Source of the DNA: Bursaphelenchus xylophilus
Taxonomy: Eukaryota > Nematoda > Chromadorea > Rhabditida > Aphelenchoididae
NCBI GenBank assembly: GCA_904066235.2
Contig: CAJFCV020000001.1
Location: 10,659,291 to 10,723,290 of the forward strand
DNA: 64,000 bases
Reading direction: 5' to 3'
Both the position numbers and the translations under genes were made by a program. Each line of letters begins with the position of its first letter. The stretch's first letter is position 1. Shown here piece after piece: positions 38,840-49,300 of this stretch. The notes under the pieces were generated by a model, which was given only the letters and a program-made list of their open reading frames with translations, was not told the origin of the DNA and searched no databases.

Positions 38840-41560
38840 AAAGAGCTGAAACTAGCCATGCTAAAATCTCAGGCGATTAGCTTTCGAATGGTGTATGTCT
38901 TGTCAATTCACTCCGTCATCACTAATTCACTTTTTTTAAACCGGTGTCTAGTATAATATCAGAGTTTTTCGCCCAGTGTCGGCGCAATTTGATTCCAAAA
39001 AAGCTGAAACTTGCCATGCTAAAATCTCAGGCGATTAGCTTTCGAATGGTGTATGTCTTGTCATTTCACTCCGTCATCACTAATTCACTTTTTTTAAAAC
39101 CGGTGTCTAGTATAATATAAGAGTTTTTCGCCCAGTGTCGGCGTAATTTGATTGCAAAAGAGCTGAAACTTGCCATGCTAAAATCTCAGGCGATTAGCTT
39201 TCGAATGGTGTATGTCTTGTCAATTCACTCCGTCATCACTAATTCACTTTTTTTTAAACCGGTGTCTAGTATAATATCAGAGTTTTTCGCCCAGTGTCGG
39301 CGTAATTTGATTGCAAAAGAGCTGAAACTTGCCATGCTAAAATCTCAGGCGATTAGCTTTCGAATGGTGTATGTCTTGTCAATTCACTCCGTCATCACTA
39401 ATTCACTTTTTTTTAAACCGGTGTCTAGTATAATATCAGAGTTTTTCGCCCAGTGTCGGCGTAATTTGATTGCAAAAGAGCTGAAACTAGCCATGCTAAA
39501 ATCTCAGGCGATTAGCTTTCGAATGGTGTATGTCTTGTCAATTCACTCCGTCATCACTAATTCACTTTTTTTTAAACCGGTGTCTAGTATAATATCAGAG
39601 TTTTTCGCCCAGTGTCGGCGTAATTTGATTGCAAAAGAGCTGAAACTTGCCATGCTAAAATCTCAGGCGATTAGCTTTCGAATGGTGTATGTCTTGTCAA
39701 TTCACTCCGTCATCACTAATTCACTTTTTTTTAAACCGGTGTCTAGTATAATATCAGAGTTTTTCGCCCAGTGTCGGCGTAATTTGATTGCAAAAGAGCT
39801 GAAACTTGCCATGCTAAAATCTCAGGCGATTAGCTTTCGAATGGTGTATGTCTTGTCAATTCAGTCCGTCATCACTAATTCACTTTTTTTTAAACCGGTG
39901 TCTAGTATAATATCAGAGTTTTTCGCCCAGTGTCGGCGTAATTTGATTGCAAAAGAGCTGAAACTAGCCATGCTAAAATCTCAGGCGATTAGCTTTCGAA
40001 TGGTGTATGTCTTGTCAATTCACTCCGTCATCACTAATTCACTTTTTTTTAAACCGGTGTCTAGTATAATATCAGAGTTTTTCGCCCAGTGTCGGCGTAA
40101 TTTGATTGCAAAAGAGCTGAAACTTGCCATGCTAAAATCTCAGGCGATTAGCTTTCGAATGGTGTATGTCTTGTCAATTCACTCCGTCATCACTAATTCA
40201 CTTTTTTTTAAACCGGTGTCTAGTATAATATCAGAGTTTTTCGCCCAGTGTCGGCGTAATTTGATTGCAAAAGAGCTGAAACTTGCCATGCTAAAATCTC
40301 AGGCGATTAGCTTTCGAATGGTGTATGTCTTGTCAATTCACTCCGTCATCACTAATTCACTTTTTTTAAACCGGTGTCTAGTATAATATCAGAGTTTTTC
40401 GCCCAGTGTCGGCGTAATTTGATTGCAAAAGAGCTGAAACTTGCCATGCTAAAATCTCAGGCGATTAGCTTTCGAATGGTGTATGTCTTGTCAATTCACT
40501 CCGTCATCACTAATTCACTTTTTTTTAAACCGGTGTCTAGTATAATATCAGAGTTTTTCGCCCAGTGTCGGCGTAATTTGATTGCAAAAGAGCTGAAACT
40601 AGCCATGCTAAAATCTCAGGCGATTAGCTTTCGAATGGTGTATGTCTTGTCAATTCACTCCGTCATCACTAATTCACTTTTTTTAAACCGGTGTCTAGTA
40701 TAATATCAGAGTTTTTCGCCCAGTGTCGGCGTAATTTGATTGCAAAAGAGCTGAAACTTGCCATGCTAAAATCTCAGGCGATTAGCTTTCGAATGGTGTA
40801 TGTCTTGTCAATTCACTCCGTCATCACTAATTCACTTTTTTTTAAACCGGTGTCTAGTATAATATCAGAGTTTTTCGCCCAGTGTCGGCGTAATTTGATT
40901 GCAAAAGAGCTGAAACTTGCCATGCTAAAATCTCAGGCGATTAGCTTTCGAATGGTGTATGTCTTGTCAATTCAGTCCGTCATCACTAATTCACTTTTTT
41001 TTAAACCGGTGTCTAGTATAATATCAGAGTTTTTCGCCCAGTGTCGGCGTAATTTGATTGCAAAAGAGCTGAAACTAGCCATGCTAAAATCTCAGGCGAT
41101 TAGCTTTCGAATGGTGTATGTCTTGTCAATTCACTCCGTCATCACTAATTCACTTTTTTTTAAACCGGTGTCTAGTATAATATCAGAGTTTTTCGCCCAG
41201 TGTCGGCGTAATTTGATTGCAAAAGAGCTGAAACTTGCCATGCTAAAATCTCAGGCGATTAGCTTTCGAATGGTGTATGTCTTGTCAATTCACTCCGTCA
41301 TCACTAATTCACTTTTTTTTAAACCGGTGTCTAGTATAATATCAGAGTTTTTCGCCCAGTGTCGGCGTAATTTGATTGCAAAAGAGCTGAAACTTGCCAT
41401 GCTAAAATCTCAGGCGATTAGCTTTCGAATGGTGTATGTCTTGTCAATTCAGTCCGTCATCACTAATTCACTTTTTTTTAAACCGGTGTCTAGTATAATA
41501 TCAGAGTTTTTCGCCCAGTGTCGGCGTAATTTGATTGCAAAAGAGCTGAAACTTGCCATG
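38840..41560 (+). repeat. 7-unit higher-order repeat (about 1,111 bp)
   Basis: The variant A in AAACTAGCC is at 38854, 39489, 39966, 40601 and 41077, with alternating gaps of 635, 477, 635 and 476 bp (4, 3, 4 and 3 units). The variant G in TTCAGTCCGTC is at 39864, 40975 and 41452; the first two are 1,111 bp apart, and each of these two lies 102 bp before an A variant. Together these define a 4+3 unit period of about 1,111 bp, directly next to the retrotransposon. Confidence 0.85.
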
Positions 41561-41881
41561 CTAAAATCTCAGGCGATTAGCTTTCGAATGGTGTATGTCT
41601 TGTCAATTCACTCCGTCGTCACTAATTCACTTTTTTTAAAACCGGTGTCTAGTATAATATCAGAGTTTTTCGCCCAGTGTCGGCGTAATTTGATTGCAAA
41701 AGAGCTGAAACTTGCCATGCTAAAATCTCAGGCGATTAGCTTTCGAATGGTGTATGTGTTGTCAATTCACTCCGTCATCACTAATTCACTTTTTTTAAAA
41801 CCGGTGTCTAGTATAATATCAGAGTTTTTCGCCCAGTGTCGGCGTAATTTGATTGCAAAAGAGCTGAAACTTGCCATGCTA

Positions 41882-41885
41882 AAAT
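41882..41885. repeat. Target site duplication AAAT, left copy
   Basis: AAAT directly abuts TGTAAT of the left LTR and recurs at 51223-51226. Joining the flanks through one AAAT restores a normal monomer (GCTAAAATCTCAGG). Confidence 0.9.
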
Positions 41886-42268
41886 TGTAATGGTCGACTT
41901 AGAGAATATAGATAAAGTTTATTAGAGAATAATTACAATAGAATTACAAGAGCATTAAGAGAGTGGAAGCGCTTCCTCGAATGATTTCGAGGGCGGCTTA
42001 TATAGTAGATTGGGTTGTTGTAGTTTGGGTTGCACACATTCCAAACTTGGTTTTTATGAACTCAGTTTCTGCTGAGTCACTTTGTGTCCTCATCCGGTTT
42101 CGTAATCCGGAAGCCATCGATCATTATTTCTTCATTGTTTGACGCACGTAATGCGCGTGGTCATTAATCTTGACCTCCTTGGGCGTGGTCTCCTTTGACC
42201 ACTCCATTCGTAGTGTAGCGGCGGTGTTCACGTGGTTTCCGCACGGCTTCCATTATTTGATCATTACA
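41886..42268 (-). repeat. 3' LTR (383 bp)
   Basis: Direct repeat of 50840-51222. It begins TGTAAT and ends ATTACA, a perfect 6-bp terminal inverted repeat. By comparison with the other LTR I see one substitution, T at 42264 against A at 51218. On the minus strand it carries TATATAAG and, downstream of it, AATAAA. Confidence 0.96.
41918..41923 (-). terminator. Polyadenylation signal AATAAA in 3' LTR
   Basis: AATAAA on the minus strand, about 75 bases downstream of the TATA box copy and about 32 bases before the LTR end. This is the arrangement expected for R/U5 processing. The counterpart in the 5' LTR is at 50872-50877. Confidence 0.65.
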
Positions 42269-42820
42269 ATATCACGGCCAAGAGATGAACGCGTCTCTGC
42301 GTTCCGACTTTATCCGTGGGATATTCTTCAATGTTGTCTTCTGGGGTCTGGTTCGTTCTTGTTGTGTTGGTTACAGTAATGGGGCCAAATGCTGTCGATG
42401 GAGTTAGTGCTGGTGCGTTGTATGTTTACTGGGGGCGTGTCCAGCCGGTCAGGGAGCCACGGAGATCAGAAGAACTGATTGATCGGAGTTTGGAAGTGAG
42501 CAACCTTTGAATCTTTTTTGGACAAGAATTTTTGAGAATAAAATAAGATTTTTGGCAAGGCCTTTTCTTAGGGGGGGGAAATTTTGGAGAAAGATGATTT
42601 CATTGTGATATGGGATGGGGAGAAAGTTTTAAAGGTGGGAAAGAGTGGAAGGCAGAGGAGAAAAAATTTCGGTTTGTGAATAATATGGTAAGTGTGACAC
42701 ACAATCAAATTCTTAAATTTATGAAAAAGAATTATAATGAGAAAAAGGGAAATTTGGGAACGATGGTTCAATTACGTAGTAAGACGTTGTTTTTAGAAAA
42801 GGTGGGGTTTATTTCTATAT

Positions 42821-43087
42821 AAGGCGTGTGCGTTAGTAATTCGCGGCGAAATACAGACAAAAACTCGATTTCCTGTCTGGTAGGCTCACAGACAGGATAA
42901 GGCGAATCCTGTCTGGGTAGAGAAAAAAAGAAAAAAATCTCCACGGGGAGAGAGCAGAAAATTGCGCAATATTGCGCAATGTTGCGCAATTTTAGACAAA
43001 AATACGCATTTCTTGTCTGGGTGCCACCCAGACAGGAAATCGAGTTTCTGTCTGTATTTCGCCGCGAATTACTAACGCACACGCCTT
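42821..43087. mobile_element. MITE-like element, 267 bp with 60-bp terminal inverted repeats
   Basis: 42821-42880 and 43028-43087 are inverted copies matching at 59 of 60 positions, beginning AAGGCGTGTGCG. Both ends are flanked by ATAT (42817-42820 and 43088-43091), which fits a TA-type or ATAT target duplication. The interior has further short hairpins built on CCTGTCTGG and three tandem decamers containing TTGCGCAA. There is no coding capacity, so it would rely on a transposase encoded elsewhere. Confidence 0.88.
42961..42990. repeat. Three tandem decamers with the TTGCGCAA palindrome
   Basis: ATTGCGCAAT twice, then GTTGCGCAAT, inside the MITE. Each contains an 8-bp perfect palindrome. Confidence 0.95.
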
Positions 43088-43321
43088 ATATCGTGCTGTT
43101 GGTATTCCCTCTTTTATTTATTTTTTTTTTCTTTTTTTGAATTATATCTCTGATAAATGGGGAATATAGAATTTGGTACTAGGATTATAATAGTTTTTGT
43201 GAGGTGAAAAAGAATTTTAATACTATTGTTTTTTGTTACGATTATATTTTTTATATTTTCTATTTCTTTTCTTAACTATGTAGCTATATATAAAAAAATA
43301 TTTGCATAATAGGCATAGTGC

Positions 43322-46300
43322 TTAAATGCTGCTTTCTTGCCCTAGGATGGGGCTCGAATCACGAGTAAAATATAGCTTACATTTGTTCACGTGAGTAGTT
43401 GTAATTTTTCTTGGGTCACTTAGGAGTCGCGCTTTTATGATTGATCGGCCACTTTCCATAACGCGGAAGGGTCCGATCCATGTGGGTTGGAACTTCGATT
43501 TTTTGGCGGGGTCGATGATCAAAATTAGATCATTTTTTGTGATTGTTTTCTGCGAGGAAGGAGCTGATGGTATTGGGGCGGAGTCGTCATTCTGATCGTC
43601 GGTTCGGTGGGTTTGTAGCGCGGCTTGCTCATAGGCGTTGTTCATGGCCATAATATGTTGCATGGCCACGTCTGTTTCACCATAAGTTGTGCGGCGTTGC
43701 GAAAAGGTGCGAAGAAGTAAGTCACTTGGGAGTAGTGGGTCAAATCCGTGCATTAGGAAGAACGGGGTCTCCTTGGTGGTAGCATGCGGAGATGTGTTGT
43801 ATACAAAGACCATTTTTGATAAGTGTAGGTCCCAATGGGTACTGTAGTCCTCGGCTGCCGTTTTGAGCATGACGGCTAGTGTTCTATTTACCCTTTCCAC
43901 TTGACCATTCAGATGCGGCGTGTTTACCGGGGAATATTGATGTTTAAATCCATAGTGTTTTCCTAGCTGCACGAAAAGTTGGTCGGTGAACTGGCTGCCA
44001 TTATCGGAATATAAGAGTTCCATAATTCCGAATTTTGTGATTACGCTTTCCATGAATGCGTTGATGACAGTCTTAGTTTCTTGGTTTGGCATCGGGGAGA
44101 CCATGACGTATTTGGTGTGCGCGTCAATAGAAACCAAAATGTAGCGGTTCCCATTTTCAGTTTGCGGAAGTGGTCCTTTGATGTCGATATGAACGCGGTG
44201 AAAGGGGAATAGTGCTGGTTGAAAGGGGATGGTTTTAGCCAAGGTCTTGTCTCCGGGGTTCACTTTGTTGATTTGGCATTGGGGACAAGAGCTGATGTAC
44301 TGTTTCATGTCGCGGACCATTCCGTCCCAGAATACGCGTTTTTTGAGGTTTGCAATACTTTTCTGTAGACCTTGATGAGCTCCTTGAAGGTGATCATCGT
44401 GGAAATCAGTTAATATTTTTGTCCTTAATTCTTTGGGGATGTAAATGCGGGAAATCCCTTTTTTGTAATGATGCAAAACATCATCAATGAATCGAAAATT
44501 TTTGAGTTTTAGTTTGAATAATTTAAGACGTCCTTTAGTAAGTTCCGGAAAAATTTTGTTGTTAATTGCGTTCGCAATTTCTATGCAGGTGGGATCGGTT
44601 TGTTGAGCGTTTTTAACCGTATTTTGGTCTAAGTAAAATATATTTACAAAAGAGACAGGTTGGTAACGGCTAACGTAGTCAGCAAAAGAATTTGATTTTC
44701 CGGATCTATGTTCTATTAGAATATTATACTGTTGTATGGCTAGTTGATATTTAGCTAATCTTCCCTGTAAATCTTTGCGTTTTAAAAGTGATGTGAGTGC
44801 GCTGTTATCTGTTCGGATAAGGGTGGGAATATGACCTTCAATATATGGCCTAAATTCTTTTAGTCCGAATACTATTGCTAATGCTTCGGTTTCTACGGCG
44901 GGATATTTGGCTTCAAATTTGTTTAGTTTCCGGCTAGCGTAGGCTATGGGTCTTGGAAAGCCATGGTCATTTTTCTGTAGTAATGTTGCTTCTAAACCCC
45001 ATGCCGAGGCATCTGTTTCTATTATGTAAGGCCTATCTTGGCGTGGTGGGGCTAGCGTTGGAGCTTTCTTAAGGGCTTCTATTACAGCTTTAAATGCTTT
45101 GTCTTGGGATTCGGTCCAGCGACTGGGAATAGAGTCTCCTTGTTTTGTTAATTCGTAAAGGGGTGCCATTATAGTGGCGAAACCTTCGATAAAACGGCGA
45201 AAATAGCTAACGGCTCCGATAAAGCTTCTTAGTTCTGTTAGTGTTTTTGGAATTTGAAATTTTGCAACGGTTTCTACATTTTTAGGGTCCGGTCGTATCC
45301 CTTTTTCGCTAAGTAAAAATCCTAGATATTTTACTTCGTTTTTGCCGAAGAAGCATTTTTTAAGTGATAGTTTGAGTCCTTTTGATCTTAGTGCGCTAAA
45401 AACTTCCTCGAGGTCCCTAATATGGTCATTTTCGTCTGTACTGGAGACGCATAGATCATCAAGATAAATAAAAATCTTAGCTGTGAGTTCTCCTTTTAGG
45501 TGATCCATGATTCTTTGCATTGTTGCGGGCGCGGCTGTTAATCCAAAAGGCATTCGTAGGTATTGAAATAATCCCATATGCGTGATGAATGCGGTCTTCT
45601 CAACGCTTCCCGGAGCTAGCGTAACTTGGTGGAAGGCTTGAGAGCAATCCAAGGTTGAGAAATACTTGTGGCCGGCTGTAAGATCAAGGATCTCTTGGAT
45701 GTTGGGTAGGAGTTGAACACGTTTAACGGTGTTTTGGTTAAGTTGGCGGTAATCGACGCAAAGACGGTAGGTGCCGTCTTTCTTCTTTACCATTACGATT
45801 GGTGATGCGAAGGGGGATGATGATTTTTCGATGATTTTTTGGTCCAATAATTGTTTGAGTTGTCGTTCAATTTCGGATCGGAGTGGAAGAGGGACGCGAT
45901 AGGGTCTTTTGCGAGGGATGTCCTTCGGGTTGATGAGCTCGATTTCGTGTTGAATAGGTCCGGTATATTGACCAATTTTTCCATCAGTTCCAACGAAGAC
46001 ATCAGAGTAACGATGAATCAACCGGGTTAGGTACTTCTTTGCATTTTCGGATAATATCGAATCTTCCAAATCCGGGTTCAATTGTTGCTTTTGCTGTTTT
46101 CCGGCCGGGGGAAGAGTTTCAATGTAGTCCAGTTCAGGTGGTACGTGGATTTGCTGAGGGGATTGTACGAACATTATTGGAAAGGATTGTTGTTGTGGCA
46201 CTTCGGATAATGTTCCAATTGTTTGATTCTTCCGTAGGGTTACTGGGGCGTAACCAGCGTTTATAATTGTTACGGGGACGTAGTTGGGAGTTGCCAAACG

Positions 46301-49300
46301 ACATAATACTGCTGCTGTTTTGACCATTTCGTTAGTTGTGATGGCATCTTCAATGAGCACTGTCCTTCCTGGAGGTGTCGTGAGTGTTTTTGCCACGATA
46401 AAGTTATCTGAGCGTGGTGGAAGGTGTTCGTCCTGATTAAGTACAATTTTGCATGGTTCCGTAGTGAGGTCTGCCTCCAGGTTGAATACGAACGGAAATA
46501 TTTCGTCTCCGATGTTGATGGTGTTTTGGTTTAGATCGAAATTCACGGAGTGTCCTTGGGCACAAACTTTCCGAAGTGTATCTGTGCCAATCAACAATTC
46601 TGACGGGCAGTGGTTGTCTTCAGATACCAACATGTGTATCTGTAGTTTTAGCTGTCGGAATGAAACGTCAGCTTGTACTTGACCAAGAAATTTGAAGGTA
46701 GTGTCATTCACGGCACGTGCAGTAGCCATCGCTTGGAGGGGAGAGATGGGAAGTTGCAGCTTCCTGGCAAGCGATTGTCGGCAGTACGTAATGGCTGAGC
46801 CGCTATCCACTAATGCGGCGACGGGTTTGCCTTTGATGTGGACGATAATCTTGGGTTGAGTTCCTGTTTGGATCGAGTAAACTGGAGGTACGTAAACATG
46901 GTCGAGGCATGGTGCTGAAGGTGATACATCTTGCATTTCTACAGCGTTGACTGGGTTGTATTTTTGGTGTCGTTTAACATGTCTGAGAAAAGTGCTGATG
47001 TAAGGACCGTAGAGGAATAGTGCTACTCCAAGGGCTAATACTGATAGAACAGCGACTGCGATTTCTTCCCAAGTATCCAAATTTGGGAAGAAAAAGTTTA
47101 TCACGGCGTCTTTCCATCCTTTTACTTCTTCCATGGTTAATAGAGATGAAGTTGCTCCTTCACTACTTCCGTCGGATACAAGTTTGAGTTCTGGGGTATC
47201 ACCTTCTTGAGTAGCTTGTAGTGTAGTTTCCAGTCGGTTAATTTTGTGTGCGTAGGAGTTTAGAATGGAGGTAGAAACGACTAATCTGGTCCATTGTGGT
47301 TGGTAGATTGATGCGGATGAAAAGGTAGGTAAGGTATCGAAGTTTAGTTGAGTTAGCGCTCGGTCGATTTGCATCACATTGGCGTGTCCGATGGGAGAAG
47401 TCCAGGTGCCATCGGCTTGTCGGTACACATTGACAGGAATTTGATCACAGGGTATTTTTGTAGAGTTGTATTGCAATTCGTAGGTTCCGAGAGGTGCGAA
47501 ATATGTTTTGTTGTTATATTCCACTGGGACATCGGTCCAGCACGAATCTCCGTATTTGTGATTCCAATGAACAATGTCAGGTTTGATTGGTTCGCAAGTA
47601 GAGACAGCGAATGCTTCGCCGGAATGGTAAGCGATAACGTCATCTCTGTTAAGCCAAGATCTGACGGCTAAAGTTGGGTTAAGTTTTGACAAAGCTGTGA
47701 TGATGGCCACATTTTGATTGTGAATGGAACAGATGTGAGCAAATAGGTTTGCGTACTCGTCGCGGATAAGTTTAGTTACCGTGAGGCTGAGGTATTCCAG
47801 TTTTACATTCGTGGGGTCATTTGCTTCGGAAGGAGGTGCCGGTGAGGGAAAGGTTTGGGCTTCAATCGGAGAATTTTGTCTCCGAGTAGTATGCGGAAGG
47901 GAGGTAGGTGTCATTGGTGCCATGGTGGTTTTTCCCATGATGGAAATAGGTGTCGTTATGGTTGAGGTAGCTACTTTCGGAGTTTCGTCACTTCTTTGCG
48001 GATTTTTGGTGGTTTTTGACGTATTATTTGTTGATGATCGCGTTTGGACGTTGATGGGGTAGTAAGGTCCCTGGGCTTTTTGTACTGGGGGAATTATATA
48101 ACGATTCCGATCCTGAATTCGGGTTTCGATCGCTGATGAGGGTGATGTTGGGGCAGTTCCTTGGGTAGTCCTTGGAGTGGTTGATGCTGGTTTTGTGTCT
48201 CCGATTCGAGGTTGTTCCTTGAATTCGAATCGTTTTGTTCTGGGCTTCGAAGCGGTTGGGTATTCTGGGTGAAAGGAGATGAACACGTCATTTTCCATTC
48301 GATAGGTGTTAATAGGGTAGCAAAACGAATCGTGACCGTCTGGGTCTGTTTTGTTAAATACGAAGGCAGCTTGAAGTCTTTGGATTATCACATAAGTGTC
48401 GGAAGCTAAAGCCAGAAAATGTCCAGCTGAAGTATGTGAGCAGAAATCTTTTGTGTCCGTCACATTCCAAACTGTTGTACCTTGGTTCGTAACACAGAGA
48501 GCATCGTTGTAATGGCAGTTATGTAGATTGTCGATTTCGGATGATACAGTTATCCCGTTTCTGGAATGTATTAGTCCTTTTGTTACCGTAAATTGAAGTT
48601 TTTCGCGGCAACGACTTCCAAAAACTGCGTATTGGGCGTTGATGAATCCTGAGGATTGCCAAACATTTTCGTCGAGTCGATAAAGTGTTTGGTTGTATAG
48701 CGTCATTCGTTGGATCAAGGTCCAACATTCGTTGGCTGTTAAACTGTGATGTTGACTTGGTGTCAGTCTTTCAAATGCAGCGATACCAATTGAAAAGGTG
48801 CATCGTGTTACTTTCTTAGCCTGGCAGTGATAAGCTTCTTGGTAATGGGGTCCCAGTTGTGGTACAAAAATTTCGACGTTTGTTTTTCGTACTGGAGTGT
48901 CATCGGCTACTGTGCAATCTTCTTTTCTCGGAGGAGCGAGATATAAAGCTCCTTTGCGTAAAGGGCAGAATTGAAACTGGGCCATAGTCAGCGGTAGTAC
49001 GGATAGAGCAGCCAGGGCAACGATTGTCAGCGAGGGCAACAAAGCGTTAATGCCATAACGGGTTGGTCGAGGGTGATTGGGCCGGTTCCTGATATTGGAG
49101 TTTTGATTATTGGATTGTGGACGGTAGTTGGCACGGGGTTGATAATTGGAACGGCTTGTGTTGTTGTTGAAGAAGAAGGGCTTGGATGGTCGGTTGTTGT
49201 TGTTGAATTTTGAGAAGAAGCGGTTGAATGGGCGGCGTGGCTGCCAATTTTTGTTGAAACGGTTCATTTGGGCATGAGGTGGTTGGACGGGTTGTAACTG

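Larger units (their letters stand above)
1..41885 (+). repeat. Satellite DNA array, left block (about 159-bp monomer, about 265 units)
   Basis: Head-to-tail tandem repeat; every unit is in the same orientation and units are nearly identical. Taking the C of CTAGTATAATATCAGAG as base 1, units start at 20, 179 and so on. Length varies almost only in the final T/A tract (T7A3, T7A4, T8A3, T8A4, T9A3), giving 158-160 bp. Recurrent single-base variants include GATTGC/GATCGC/GATTCC, AAGAGCTG/AAAAGCTG, TGTCTTG/TGTGTTG/TGTATTG, GTCATC/GTCGTC/GTCACC and TATCAG/TATAAG. The near-nucleosomal unit length is typical of heterochromatic satellites. No gene is supported here: long open frames are a by-product of the period being divisible by three. 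The block stops at 41885 only because a retrotransposon interrupts a monomer. Confidence 0.98.
42269..43321 (-). other. Non-coding 3' region of the retrotransposon
   Basis: About 1.05 kb between the Pol stop codon and the 3' LTR, the place where env usually lies. I find no convincing gene in it on either strand; short frames of 60-100 codons look random. It is AT-rich, carries a G8 run at 42571-42578 (+ strand) and contains a 267-bp MITE. No clear minus-strand polypurine tract abuts the LTR at 42269. Confidence 0.75.

Noticed and set aside
1..41885. CRISPR-like repeat array
   Set aside because: Units are contiguous full monomers with no unique spacers, and the context is eukaryotic.
42571..42578. 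G8 run as a polypurine tract
   Set aside because: It is purine-rich on the + strand, opposite to the element's coding strand, and lies 300 bp from the LTR.
42568..43082. Small minus-strand open frames downstream of Pol
   Set aside because: Low complexity or overlapping the MITE, with no recognisable domain. They are not a misplaced env.
47369..48409. Plus-strand and other-frame open frames inside the retrotransposon body
   Set aside because: They are shadows of the minus-strand polyprotein, which has clear domains and catalytic motifs.
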